Part shown: positions 51,895-60,340 of the stretch, piece by piece | Layout of the letters: every line of letters starts with the position of its first letter | How positions within the stretch are numbered: position 1 is the stretch's first letter | Position numbers and translations under genes: made by a program | Assembly (NCBI RefSeq): GCF_030254645.1 | Contig: NZ_CP116346.1 | Location: forward strand, 186,001-250,000 | Length of the DNA: 64,000 nucleotides | Direction: 5' to 3' | Source of the DNA: Paucibacter sediminis | GTDB lineage: Bacteria > Pseudomonadota > Gammaproteobacteria > Burkholderiales > Burkholderiaceae_C | The notes under the pieces: model-generated | Seen by the model: only the letters and a program-made list of their open reading frames with translations | What the model was told of the DNA's origin: nothing | The model's database searches: none

Positions 51895-53103
51895 TCAGCG
51901 CAGCAGCTTGGCCGCCGACAGCTCGCCGACCTTGTTGCCCAGCGCGCGGCCGACCTCGCCCGAGTTGCGGTAATGCACGCCGTCGTAGACGCGCGCATTG
52001 ATGACCTCCTGCATGAAGGCGTCGACGCTGGTCCATGAGCGCGTCACGCCGGGCAGGGTCGGGCTGGTGGTGGACAGGCGCGGCGTCGGCCCATCGCCGA
52101 TCTCGGCCTTCAGCACCGCGCCCAGCGAGCCGGCGATGGTGCAATGCGCGCAGGGGTACTCGGGGTGCATGGGCGTGTCGATCAGGGGCAGCCAGCCGGC
52201 GTCGCGCTCGGTGGCGTCGTTGCCGTCCCGGTCGCCATTGCGGATCGCCGTGAAGGGGCGCCAGAAGTGGTAGTGGTACTTGGCGTCGAAGACGGCGTCG
52301 ATGGCGTCCACCATGGCCTGCCCGCTGGCCGCCAGCAGGCGCGCGTTCTGCGTCGGCTCGCGCCCAGGCTGGTTCGCCACCGAGCGGGCGATCGGGTAGT
52401 AGATGGTCGGCGTCGTCGCGGCCCAGAAGCGGGCGATCTCGGTCTGCTCGGCATCGCGCTGGCTGCCGGTGCGCGCACCGAAGGCCTTGACCTCGTTGTA
52501 GTCGCGCGCCCAGACCGCGCTCTTCAGATCAGGGGGCGGCCCGGGGCGGAACTGATCGGGCCGCTCGAGCAGCCAGCATTTCCCGGGCGGCAGGTCGGCC
52601 ATGACCGGCAGCACCGTCGGCACATACTGGCCGGGGCCGGTGACGGGGCGGTAGAACACCGGCGACGCGCCCGTGGGGGCCCGCAGCGCCAGGATGCCGG
52701 CCACGGCCTTCTCACCCAGCGCGATGCCGTCCGCCTTGGCGGGCCCGTCCGGGATCGCGGCCAGCGCCGCCTGGTAGGCCGCCTCGATGGCCGCGGTCTG
52801 CGTCGTCGCCATGCGGTTCAGCACGACGCGGTTGGCCGCGGCCACGGCGGCGTCGATCGAGGCCCCGGCCGGCGCCTCCAGCTTCAGGTAGCCGGCCTGC
52901 GGAAAACGCCGCGTGATGGCATTCACGGATTCGAACACCGCCGCCTGGATCAGCACCATCGGCGCCTGGCCCCAGGGCCCGGCCTGGTGGGCCACGGTGA
53001 TCTCGCTGGCCCTCTGGTTCCAGTCCGTCACCACATCGGCTCGCGCGCCCGCAGCCAGCAGGACGGGCATGGCAACAACACTCAGACGCAGCAAGGTGTT
53101 CAT
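51895..53103 (-). CDS. Vanadium-dependent haloperoxidase / PAP2-like exported protein
   Basis: A 402-residue protein with a signal peptide (ending AGARA). The phosphatase/haloperoxidase core is seen in KYHYHFWRPFTAIRNGD (Lys and Arg of the oxyanion site), HPEYPCAHCTIAGS (in place of the more usual PSGH) and YDGVHYRNSGEVG with the axial His. The PCAH variant of the second motif is notable. It could be a phosphatase or a vanadate peroxidase; the sequence alone does not decide. It is a single-gene unit, 92 bases from the next gene. Confidence 0.85.
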   Translation of the reverse strand: MNTLLRLSVVAMPVLLAAGARADVVTDWNQRASEITVAHQAGPWGQAPMVLIQAAVFESVNAITRRFPQAGYLKLEAPAGASIDAAVAAANRVVLNRMATTQTAAIEAAYQAALAAIPDGPAKADGIALGEKAVAGILALRAPTGASPVFYRPVTGPGQYVPTVLPVMADLPPGKCWLLERPDQFRPGPPPDLKSAVWARDYNEVKAFGARTGSQRDAEQTEIARFWAATTPTIYYPIARSVANQPGREPTQNARLLAASGQAMVDAIDAVFDAKYHYHFWRPFTAIRNGDRDGNDATERDAGWLPLIDTPMHPEYPCAHCTIAGSLGAVLKAEIGDGPTPRLSTTSPTLPGVTRSWTSVDAFMQEVINARVYDGVHYRNSGEVGRALGNKVGELSAAKLLR

Positions 53104-53195
53104 GGTCGCTCCCGGTTTACGAAGGAGCTTCGATCATGGAACCCTGGCGGCGTCGCGACAAAACCCTGCTTGTCCCTTCTTCTGCCGCCCGCCGC

Positions 53196-54449
53196 CTAGG
53201 CCGCGCACAGCAGGCTCTCCAGCGCCTGCTCGCGCACGCCGTAAAAGCGCTTGATCTCGGCGATCTGGTCCAGCAGCTCCTGGCGCCGCGCCGCCGGCAG
53301 CGGCACGGCGCGCTTGACCGCCAGAATCATCTTGTTCTTGCTGGTGTGCTCCAGCGAGATGAACTCGAACACCTGGGTGTCGTAACCCTCGGCCTCGAGC
53401 AGCAGCGCGCGCAGGCCGTCGGTCACCATCTCGGCCTCCTGGCCCATGTGGATGCCATGCTGCAGCAACGGCCGCAACAGCGCGGGCGACTTCAGCTGCG
53501 GGCGCAGCTGCTTGTGGCAGCAGGGCGAGCACATGATGATGGCGGCGCCGGCGCGCAGGCCCAGGTGGATGGCGTAATCGGTGGCGATGTCGCAGGCATG
53601 CAGGGCGATCATCACGTCCAGCCGCGCCGGCGTGTAGCTGCGCACATCGCCCTGGTCGAAGCGCAGGCCCGCCAGGCCATGGCGGGCCGCGGCCGCGCCG
53701 CACAGCTTCACCATGTCGTCGCGCAGCTCGACACCGGTAACCTGGGCGTCCTTGCCCAGGCCGCGCAGATAGTCGTAGGTGGCAAAGGTCAGATAGCCCT
53801 TGCCCGAGCCGAAATCGGCCACATGCACGTCCGGGCTGTCCGCCAGGCGCGAGGCCTTCAGCGCGGCCGCGAACACCTCGATGAATTTGTTGATCTGCTT
53901 CCACTTGCGCGACATCGCCGGCACCAGCTGCAAATCGCCCTTGACCGAATGGGTGAGGCCGAGATCGGCCCAGAACGGGCGCTGCAGATCCAGGTAGCGC
54001 TGCTTGTCGCGGTTGTGTTCGTCGGTGCCGGCCTCGGCAGCACTGGCATCGGCCGCTGCGCTGAGCTTGCCGACCCGCAAGCTGGCCTTGCCCTTGCGGC
54101 TGAAGCTCAGCTGCACGTCCTCGCCCTGGGTCAGCAGATGGGCATGCAGGAACTGCCGGCCCAGCAGCCCATGCAGCAGCGCCAGGCCCTCGTCGAAGCC
54201 GTGGTTCTTGGTGACGTCCTTGGTGCGATGGCGCCACACCATCGAGAGCTGGCGCTCGCCGCGCAGCTGCACCTCGCGCACCAGCAGGCGCTCCAGATCG
54301 GCATCGCCGCCCTGCGGCTTGCCCAGCATCAGCTTGCCGAAACTGCCGGTCTGCAGGGACAGGGCCAGCAGATGCATGAAGCGCTGGAGGGCATCCGGGG
54401 CGGCAGGGGCTTCGCTGCGCAGGAGTTGCTGGAAAAAGGAAGGGGACAC
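53196..54449 (-). CDS. Class I SAM-dependent methyltransferase, possibly RNA- or protein-directed
   Basis: A 417-residue protein. The C-terminal Rossmann domain has VADFGSGKGYLTFATYDYLRGLG as SAM motif I, VTGVELRDDMVKLCG as motif II and MIALHACDIATDYAIHLGL. A CSPCCHKQLRPQ segment follows, a feature of the SAM/THUMP-like CCHK methyltransferases. The N-terminal third is a different domain with LQTGSFGKLMLGKPQG. GTG 54449 is the chosen start because it clears the upstream hydrolase gene; the frame to 54542 overlaps it. It is 14 bases downstream of that gene, so probably last in the envelope operon. Confidence 0.8.
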   Translation of the reverse strand: MSPSFFQQLLRSEAPAAPDALQRFMHLLALSLQTGSFGKLMLGKPQGGDADLERLLVREVQLRGERQLSMVWRHRTKDVTKNHGFDEGLALLHGLLGRQFLHAHLLTQGEDVQLSFSRKGKASLRVGKLSAAADASAAEAGTDEHNRDKQRYLDLQRPFWADLGLTHSVKGDLQLVPAMSRKWKQINKFIEVFAAALKASRLADSPDVHVADFGSGKGYLTFATYDYLRGLGKDAQVTGVELRDDMVKLCGAAAARHGLAGLRFDQGDVRSYTPARLDVMIALHACDIATDYAIHLGLRAGAAIIMCSPCCHKQLRPQLKSPALLRPLLQHGIHMGQEAEMVTDGLRALLLEAEGYDTQVFEFISLEHTSKNKMILAVKRAVPLPAARRQELLDQIAEIKRFYGVREQALESLLCAA

Positions 54450-54463
54450 GGGCGGTGCTGGTG

Positions 54464-55429
54464 CTAGGGCGGGTCCCGATTGTCCGCCATCGCGCACAGG
54501 CGCCGCCCGGGCTCGCGTGCCCAGCGCTCCAGCCCGGCCCACAGGCGCTGCAGATGGTCGCCCCCCGGCGACTGCAGGCCATGATTGCCCTCGGGCACCG
54601 GCCAGTCGCAGAAGGACTCGGGACGGCGCACAGCGGCCAGCGCCGCAAAGCGCTGGTAGGCCAGCGGCGGCACCAGCGCGTCGCGGCCGCCCCAGGCACG
54701 CAACAGGTCTGCGTCGCCGGCCAGCAGGGGTTCGGCCACGCGCCAGGCCAGCAGGTCGCGCCAGTAGCCGAGGCTGCGGCCATCGCGCAGCGTGGCGTCA
54801 GCGAGCGGCCCTTGTGCGGCGGCGCGCACGCTGGCCCAGGCGCGCGCCTCGCCCAGGCGCCGAGCCTGCAGCTCGGCCGCTTCGGCCGGGTCCAGGCCCG
54901 AGCCACCAATCATCACCAGTCCGCGCAGCCCGGGAATCTCGGGCGCCAGCTCGGGCAGCAACTCGGCCCCCTCGGAGACGCCGATCAGCAGCACCGGCAG
55001 GCCTGCGGGGCCAGACTCGGACTGGGGCCGGCGCACCCAGGCCTGCAGGGCCGCGCGCGCGTCGGCGAGCCAGGCGCTCAGGCGATCGGCCCGCACGAAA
55101 TCGGCGGGGCAATCCTCCGCAGCGTGGCGCTCCCAGGGCTGCACGCCTGGCTTGTGCAGCAGCAGTAGCTCGGCATGGCCAAGGCCACGGAACATCGGCT
55201 CGGCCACCCCCGCCCAGCCACTACAGCCCGAGCCGGGCAGCACCAGCACCTGGTAGCGCGCCGGCGCCAGCAGGGCCGGCCGGTGCCAGGCCAGCAAGAC
55301 CTGAGCCTCACGCGCCGTCGGCAATTCCAGCGGCGTGAATAAAGCAGAAGGCCCGGCCCCCCAGCCGGGCGTGCCCAGCAGCAGGAGCCAGGCCATGCAA
55401 GCCCGGCGCAATGCGCGCGCAACGATCAC
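54464..55429 (-). CDS. Exported alpha/beta hydrolase
   Basis: A 321-residue hydrolase with a hydrophobic N-terminus (ACMAWLLLLGTPGWGAG), nucleophile elbow GVSEG (S152), Asp in GGRDALVPPLAYQ and His in PEGNHGLQSP. It starts with GTG overlapping the upstream stop as GTGA (55426-55429), so translation depends on the CsgG-like gene. Substrate unknown; the coupling suggests an envelope role. A near-copy of the dispersed 14-mer lies at 55294-55307. Confidence 0.8.
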   Translation of the reverse strand: MIVARALRRACMAWLLLLGTPGWGAGPSALFTPLELPTAREAQVLLAWHRPALLAPARYQVLVLPGSGCSGWAGVAEPMFRGLGHAELLLLHKPGVQPWERHAAEDCPADFVRADRLSAWLADARAALQAWVRRPQSESGPAGLPVLLIGVSEGAELLPELAPEIPGLRGLVMIGGSGLDPAEAAELQARRLGEARAWASVRAAAQGPLADATLRDGRSLGYWRDLLAWRVAEPLLAGDADLLRAWGGRDALVPPLAYQRFAALAAVRRPESFCDWPVPEGNHGLQSPGGDHLQRLWAGLERWAREPGRRLCAMADNRDPP

Positions 55430-56295
55430 TTCAGGATCACGGTGCCCTCGTTGGAGGCCGGCGGCGGCATCGCATTGCCGCTGCGGCGCGGCGTGTTGCC
55501 GCTCTCGGGCAGGCCCGGCAGGCCCAACTGGTCGGCCATCTGCTCGTAGACGTTCTCGGCCAAGCTCTTGGAGGTCTCGCGTATCACCTTGCCGCGGTTG
55601 GGCGGTTGCACGTCGCCGCGGTTGGAGAGCAGCTTGGTGTCGTTGCCGGCGCCCTGGGCCGAGAACGAGGCCTTGATCTCGTAGGTCTTGGTGCTGATGA
55701 GCGAGAAGTCGGCCACCAGGTCCAGGCTGAACTGGTAGGAGGCGCTGGTGGTGCCCTGCAGGGGCGAGAGCGAATCGCGGAACTCCAGGCTGGTGAGGGT
55801 GCCGAACAGCACATAGTCGGCGCCGTTGAACTCACCCTTCTTGATGCGCGCGATCACGTCCTTGACCTCGGGCTGGCGCACCGGCTTGGCCATCTTGCCG
55901 GTCTGGATCTGGTTGAGCGCCTGCTCGGCCTTGGTAGGCTGCGGGTCACCGGCATCGAAGCGCTTGCCCTGCACCAGGCGGAACTGGCCGCCCTTGAGCA
56001 TGGCGCCGCGAATGTCGTTGCTGAAGGAGCCCAGCTCACGCTGCTCCATATAGCTGTAGGTACCCGAGACATAGGTGCCCGAGCTCTGCTGGGTGGCGAC
56101 GATGCCATGCTGGTTGGCCGTGACGCCACCGCTGCTCTTGACGGTGCCGGCTTCGAAGTACTGGGCCACCGCCTGGGTGTAGGCAAGGTCGGTGACGGCC
56201 ACCTTGGGCGGCTGGCCCTGCTGGGCCTGGGCCACGCCGGCCAGAGCGGCCAGCGCGGCCAGGCAGGCGCCGGTGATGATGTTGCGACGGTTCAT
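55426..56295 (-). CDS. CsgG/curli-assembly-like exported protein
   Basis: A 289-residue protein with a signal peptide (MNRRNIITGACLAALAALAGVAQAQ). The body resembles CsgG-fold proteins: KVAVTDLAYTQAVAQYFE, a flexible Gln/Ser-rich region, SNDIRGAMLKGGQFRLVQGKRF, ADYVLFGTLTSLEF and SLDLVADFSLISTKTYEIKASF (cited by LDLVADFSLIST). There is no lipobox Cys, so it would be a soluble periplasmic protein unlike CsgG itself. It follows lpoB by 16 bases in an operon with ycfL and a COG3014-type lipoprotein. GGGAGAAGAG supports ATG 56295. Confidence 0.8.
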   Translation of the reverse strand: MNRRNIITGACLAALAALAGVAQAQQGQPPKVAVTDLAYTQAVAQYFEAGTVKSSGGVTANQHGIVATQQSSGTYVSGTYSYMEQRELGSFSNDIRGAMLKGGQFRLVQGKRFDAGDPQPTKAEQALNQIQTGKMAKPVRQPEVKDVIARIKKGEFNGADYVLFGTLTSLEFRDSLSPLQGTTSASYQFSLDLVADFSLISTKTYEIKASFSAQGAGNDTKLLSNRGDVQPPNRGKVIRETSKSLAENVYEQMADQLGLPGLPESGNTPRRSGNAMPPPASNEGTVILK

Positions 56296-56311
56296 ATGCT
56301 CTTCTCCCTGC

Positions 56312-56929
56312 TCAGCGCTTGCTGGTCTTGCGGATGTCTTTTTCTTCCTGCCATTCGATCGTGCCTTCCTGCACATCGAACATCTTCAGCGTGAACTTGT
56401 AGTACACGTCCTTGGTCTGCGAATTCTGCTTCACGATGGAAGTCAGCTCGCCTTCCAGGCTGTACTTGGCGGCCGTCATCTGGCCCACCTTGGCGGTGGT
56501 GTTCTGCTTGTAGAGGCCGCTCTGGTTCTGGCGCTGCAACTCGTCCACACCCTGCTGCATCTCGTTGATCGAGCGGGTGAAGCGCACCTTGCCCGACTTG
56601 ACCAGGGCGGTCTGGATCGAGTTCATCACATTGGTGGTGTCGATGTATTCGCTGGTCTTGTTCTTCACCGTCGAGATGGTCACCGTGGGGCGGCCCTGGA
56701 AGATGCCGGTCTCGAGCAGGCTGCCCACCATCTTCTCGGCAATCATCTGCAGGTCGGTGGAGCCGAACTCGTTGGTGACCAGTTCCACCGCCTTGGAGTC
56801 GCCATAGTTCACCTGGCGCTGGAAGCGCACCACCGGTGAGGAAACATGGGTCTCGCAGCCGGCGAGGACGGCGCTCGCCAGCAGGGCGGCGAGCGTGAGG
56901 GTCGTACGGATCGTGAGCTTGGTCTTCAT
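56312..56929 (-). CDS. lpoB: LpoB-like penicillin-binding protein activator
   Basis: A 205-residue outer-membrane lipoprotein with lipobox LAGC (Cys25), spanning toward peptidoglycan to activate PBP1B in enterobacteria. The core is NYGDSKAVELVTNEFGSTDLQMIAEKMV, TISTVKNKTSEYIDT and AKYSLEGELTSIVKQ, with DVYYKFTLKMFDVQEGTIEWQEEKDIRKTSKR at the end (cited by KFTLKMFDVQEGTIEWQEEK). That C-terminal part is strongly LpoB-like. Neighbour YcfL is the same partner gene as in E. coli. The true partner synthase in this organism is not shown. Confidence 0.88.
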   Translation of the reverse strand: MKTKLTIRTTLTLAALLASAVLAGCETHVSSPVVRFQRQVNYGDSKAVELVTNEFGSTDLQMIAEKMVGSLLETGIFQGRPTVTISTVKNKTSEYIDTTNVMNSIQTALVKSGKVRFTRSINEMQQGVDELQRQNQSGLYKQNTTAKVGQMTAAKYSLEGELTSIVKQNSQTKDVYYKFTLKMFDVQEGTIEWQEEKDIRKTSKR

Positions 56930-56969
56930 GTTCTTGTCCTTCCTTGTTCTGTCTGTGCGCGCCGGGCGC

Positions 56970-57371
56970 TCACTTGCTTTCCACGCTCATCTCGAGCTTG
57001 AGGTCCACGGCCGAGGGATGCTGGGCCACGCCCTTGAGGGTGACGGTCTGCAGGCCCAGCACGGTGGTCTGCTTCCAGCCCTCGCCATCGCCCACTTGAT
57101 TGCCCACCGAGTCGAGCCAGCGGAAGCGGTGGAACACCACGCGGTCCTTGTTCTCGACGTTCTGCAGATCGGCCTGCACCACCAGGGTGTCGTTCTTGCG
57201 CTGGATGCGCATCTCGGCCACCTTGATGCCCTTGGGCGAACCGCGCAGGTCCAGCTTGGCGGCGATGGCGGGCGAGGTTTCGTCGGCCTTCTGGGCCTGG
57301 GCGCCGGTGCCGAGCAGCAGGCCCAGGGCGAACAGGGCGGCGCTGACGGGTTTGATTGCCTTGCGTTGCAT
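56970..57371 (-). CDS. ycfL: YcfL-like exported protein (DUF1425)
   Basis: A 133-residue protein with a signal peptide (ending GAQAQ), then KLDLRGSPKGIKVAEMRIQRKNDTLVVQADLQN and RFRWLDSVGNQVGDGEGWKQTTVLG (cited by FRWLDSVGNQV and EGWKQ), the DUF1425 pattern. Unlike enterobacterial YcfL it lacks an obvious lipobox. GAGGATC precedes ATG 57371. Function in the LpoB cluster is unknown. Confidence 0.85.
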   Translation of the reverse strand: MQRKAIKPVSAALFALGLLLGTGAQAQKADETSPAIAAKLDLRGSPKGIKVAEMRIQRKNDTLVVQADLQNVENKDRVVFHRFRWLDSVGNQVGDGEGWKQTTVLGLQTVTLKGVAQHPSAVDLKLEMSVESK

Positions 57372-57387
57372 CTTCTTGATCCTCACT

Positions 57388-58929
57388 TCAGTTCTTCGTC
57401 GGCGTGGCGGTGGCGGCTGCCGCGGGCTTGGCGGCGGCCGGCTTGGCAACGGGCTTGGCGGCCGGCTTGGCCGCGGGCTTGACCGGTTCGCTCACCACCG
57501 CAGCGGTGGCGGCGGGTGCGGCGGCCGGCGGCGCGGCGGCCATCAGGCGGCCGAACTGCGACACGTCGCCGACCAGGAATTGCTCCTCGTAGACGCGCAG
57601 CGGCACCACGGCGTACTGGCCCGCCACCTTCACCGGTGCATCCAGCGCGCGGCCATTGATGCTCACCTGATGCTCACCGGGCGGCAGATAGCCGCGGGCC
57701 AGATAGACGCGACCGGGCAGCATGCGCCAGATGCGGTCGTCGGCCTGCTCAGTCACCGCCGAGGCGGCGATGCCCACCAGCGCGCCGAACATGCCGGCAC
57801 GCTTTTCCAGCTCGTTCTGCACCACTGCCTTGGCGACCGCGCGGGTCACGCCACGCAGCACCATGCCGGGCATTTCGTCCTTCAGCGCCCGGCGTGCCAT
57901 CACGTTCACGTCCACCACGCGCTCGAGCTTGAAGTCACGGCCGCCGGCCTGCAGATTGCTCAGCATCGCGTCCTTGGACGGGTCGATCACCGGGTAGGAA
58001 ATGCTCACCGTGCGGAGCGAACCGCCCACCGGCACCGGGATGGTGAAGCCCTTGGGCTTGCGCGCCGGTGCATTGCCGGCCTCCACCACGAACAGCACGT
58101 CGGTCATCTGCTGGCGGCGCTTGTGGGTGAAGCTGGTGCGGTCGTCCAGGCCGCGCAGGCCTTCTTCCAGCAGCGGCGTCTCGGGGCGCAGCTCGATGGC
58201 CTTGCGATAGCCCGGTGCTGCCAGGCCCGGCTCATTGGTCACCTCGTAGATGAAGCCGGCCAGGTAATGGCTCAGCGCATTCTGGTAGCCGTTCTTGAGT
58301 TGCAGCACCTCGGGGTCGTTGAGCGTCTCGACCGGATAGCCGTTGAGCTCCTTGCCCTTGGCATCCACGCCCTTGGACTTGGCTTCCTCCTCGGCCGCCG
58401 CGGTGTCCTTGGCGCGCAGCTCGGCAATCACCGCCTCGCGCTCGTGGGTGCGCTTGACGTCGACGCGCGCCTTCTCCAGGTCACCCTCGGAAAGGCGGTT
58501 CAGCGCCAGGCGCGTGGTCAGCCAGACCTTTTCATAGTCCTGGCCTTCGTAGACCTTGAGGCGCTCGCTGATCAGCGCCGCACCGGCCATGCCCAGCAGC
58601 TTGCTGGGGTTGGTCTTGGCGGTCTCTTCCCATTGCTGCACCTTCTGGTCGGCCAGCAGGAAGGCCTCGGTGCTGTCGGCATAACGCTTGTTCAGGCGCA
58701 GCAGCTCGCCGCGCTCCATATTGAACAGCAGCTCGGCCTTGGCGTCGGCCGAAGTGGCGGAGGCCTCATGCTGGGCCAGCGCCGCCGCCACGCCGCCGGT
58801 ACGGGCGGTGGCCTGCACGGCCGAGGCATGCTTGTCGTGGCTCTGCATGGACGCGCAGCCGCCCAGCAGCAACAACGCGCCAGACAGGCTCAGGGCACCC
58901 CATGAGCGCAAGATCTTGTGATTATTCAA
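57388..58929 (-). CDS. COG3014-type TPR lipoprotein, TTG start
   Basis: A 513-residue lipoprotein with lipobox LLGGCAS. The body has a helical repeat region (LFNMERGELLRLNKRYADS, NALSHYLAGFIYEVTNEPGLA, IELRPETPLL), a beta-rich middle part (GGSLRTVSISYPVIDPSKDAML, cited by SYPVID), and a C-terminal Pro/Ala/Lys repeat (PAAKPAAKPVAKPAAAKP). No ATG fits: the frame enters through TTG 58929 with GGGAGAG six bases upstream; TTG 58911 is another option. It leads the envelope operon with ycfL, lpoB and the CsgG-like gene, a grouping suggesting cell-wall assembly or envelope secretion. Confidence 0.8.
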   Translation of the reverse strand: MNNHKILRSWGALSLSGALLLLGGCASMQSHDKHASAVQATARTGGVAAALAQHEASATSADAKAELLFNMERGELLRLNKRYADSTEAFLLADQKVQQWEETAKTNPSKLLGMAGAALISERLKVYEGQDYEKVWLTTRLALNRLSEGDLEKARVDVKRTHEREAVIAELRAKDTAAAEEEAKSKGVDAKGKELNGYPVETLNDPEVLQLKNGYQNALSHYLAGFIYEVTNEPGLAAPGYRKAIELRPETPLLEEGLRGLDDRTSFTHKRRQQMTDVLFVVEAGNAPARKPKGFTIPVPVGGSLRTVSISYPVIDPSKDAMLSNLQAGGRDFKLERVVDVNVMARRALKDEMPGMVLRGVTRAVAKAVVQNELEKRAGMFGALVGIAASAVTEQADDRIWRMLPGRVYLARGYLPPGEHQVSINGRALDAPVKVAGQYAVVPLRVYEEQFLVGDVSQFGRLMAAAPPAAAPAATAAVVSEPVKPAAKPAAKPVAKPAAAKPAAAATATPTKN

Positions 58930-59236
58930 ATTACTCTCCCAGCTCGATCGGAGAGAGCAAGGCCGATCCGCTTGCACGGACCCATCCCGGCGCGCCCTGC
59001 ATCCTCTCGTGAGCATTGCATTGAACATGCCGCCAATGCAGCGGCGCCGTTGTCCAAGCACCCCGGCCTTGCGCGGCCGGAACGCGTCAAACGGCGGAAA
59101 ATGTAGCACGCTGTTACTTTTCGTATATCCCATGAAGGGGGTAGAAGTTGGGGAGAAAGTCACAGGGCAAGACCTGACACTCAAGCAGGGTTTTCGGCAG
59201 GCGCGCACATCGCCCGGCGGTCGGATCATTGGGCTC
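58930..59236. other. Divergent intergenic region, COG3014 gene and SUMF-like gene
   Basis: These 307 bases contain the promoters of both divergent genes. An AT-rich patch around 59110-59130 (GTTACTTTTCGTATATCC) includes TATATC as a possible -10. A near-copy of the dispersed 14-mer (GCAAGACCTGACAC, 59167-59180, one mismatch) lies here outside any gene. No terminator or RNA structure is evident. Confidence 0.4.
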
Positions 59237-60262
59237 ATGCATCTGCCCGCATTCCCGTCCATCGCGCCCCCGGCCGTTGCCGGCCTGCTGCTTTGTTGCG
59301 CCTTGCTGGGGGGCTGCGCCGGCGGGCGGATGGCGCCGCCCGAGCGCAGCACCAACAGCCTGGGCATGCACTTCGTCACCATCCCGGCGGGCGAGTTCAT
59401 GATGGGCAGCGACGAGCGCCCGGACGCCCTGGCCCAGGCCTACCCGCAATACCCGCGCGAGCGCTTCCTGCTGCTGGCGGACGAGGCGCCGGTGCATAGG
59501 GTGCGCATCACACGCGCCTTCCAGATGGGCCAGCACGAGGTCACGGTGGGCCAGTTCCGCCGCTTTCTGCTCGCCTCCGGCTATGTGCCCGACGCCGAGC
59601 GCGACGGCACCGGGGGCTATGGCTACAACCCCAGTTACGACCCCGCCAGCAGCGCGCGCGGCGACGCCTTCGAGGGGCGGCAGCGACGCTACTCCTGGCG
59701 CAACCCCGGCTTCACGCAGAGCGAAGAGCATCCGGTGGTGAACGTGACCTGGCACGACGCCCAGGCGCTGGCGGCCTGGCTCAGCCAGACCGAGGGCCGG
59801 CGCTACCGCCTGCCCACCGAGGCCGAATGGGAGTACGCCTGCCGCGCCGGCAGCCGCACCCGCTATCACAGCGGCGATGCGCCCGAGAGCCTGGCCCAGG
59901 TGGCGAATGTGTTCGACCAGGACAGCGCCAGCCTCTGGCCCCAATGGCGTGCCTTTGCGCTGCCGCATCACGATGGTTTCTCCTTCACCGCGCCGGTGGG
60001 CAGCTTTGCGCCGAATGCCTGGGGTCTGCACGACATGCATGGCAACGCCTGGGAATGGGTGTCGGACTGGCATGGCGACGACTACTACGCCCACTCGCCG
60101 GTGGAAGATCCGCAGGGCCCGGCCGAGGGCGGCGTCAAGGTGCGGCGCGGCGGCTCCTGGCACACCTGGAGCTTCTATGCCCGCGCGTCCTATCGCAACT
60201 GGAACGATCCGGACACTCGCTACACCCTGGTGGGCATGCGGCTGGTGCGCGAGTTGCCCTGA
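59237..60262 (+). CDS. SUMF1/FGE-like lipoprotein lacking the catalytic cysteine
   Basis: A 341-residue lipoprotein with lipobox LLGGCAG. The FGE-sulfatase fold is clear: GMHFVTIPAGEFMMGSDER, VTVGQFRRFL, HPVVNVTWHDAQALAAWL, YRLPTEAEWEYACRAG, HDMHGNAWEWVSDW and RRGGSWHTWSFYARASYRN. The end reads VGMRLVREL where formylglycine-generating enzymes have GFRC, so the catalytic Cys is missing. It is therefore unlikely to generate formylglycine and may be structural or ligand-binding, as in other bacterial C-type-lectin-like SUMF proteins. ATG 59237 puts the lipobox at normal distance. Confidence 0.85.
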   Translation: MHLPAFPSIAPPAVAGLLLCCALLGGCAGGRMAPPERSTNSLGMHFVTIPAGEFMMGSDERPDALAQAYPQYPRERFLLLADEAPVHRVRITRAFQMGQHEVTVGQFRRFLLASGYVPDAERDGTGGYGYNPSYDPASSARGDAFEGRQRRYSWRNPGFTQSEEHPVVNVTWHDAQALAAWLSQTEGRRYRLPTEAEWEYACRAGSRTRYHSGDAPESLAQVANVFDQDSASLWPQWRAFALPHHDGFSFTAPVGSFAPNAWGLHDMHGNAWEWVSDWHGDDYYAHSPVEDPQGPAEGGVKVRRGGSWHTWSFYARASYRNWNDPDTRYTLVGMRLVRELP

Positions 60263-60340
60263 CAGGCTGACCCATTCAGACCTGACCCCAATCTGCCGAT
60301 ACCCCATCATCCGGATCTGACGGAATGACTTAGGGAGAGC

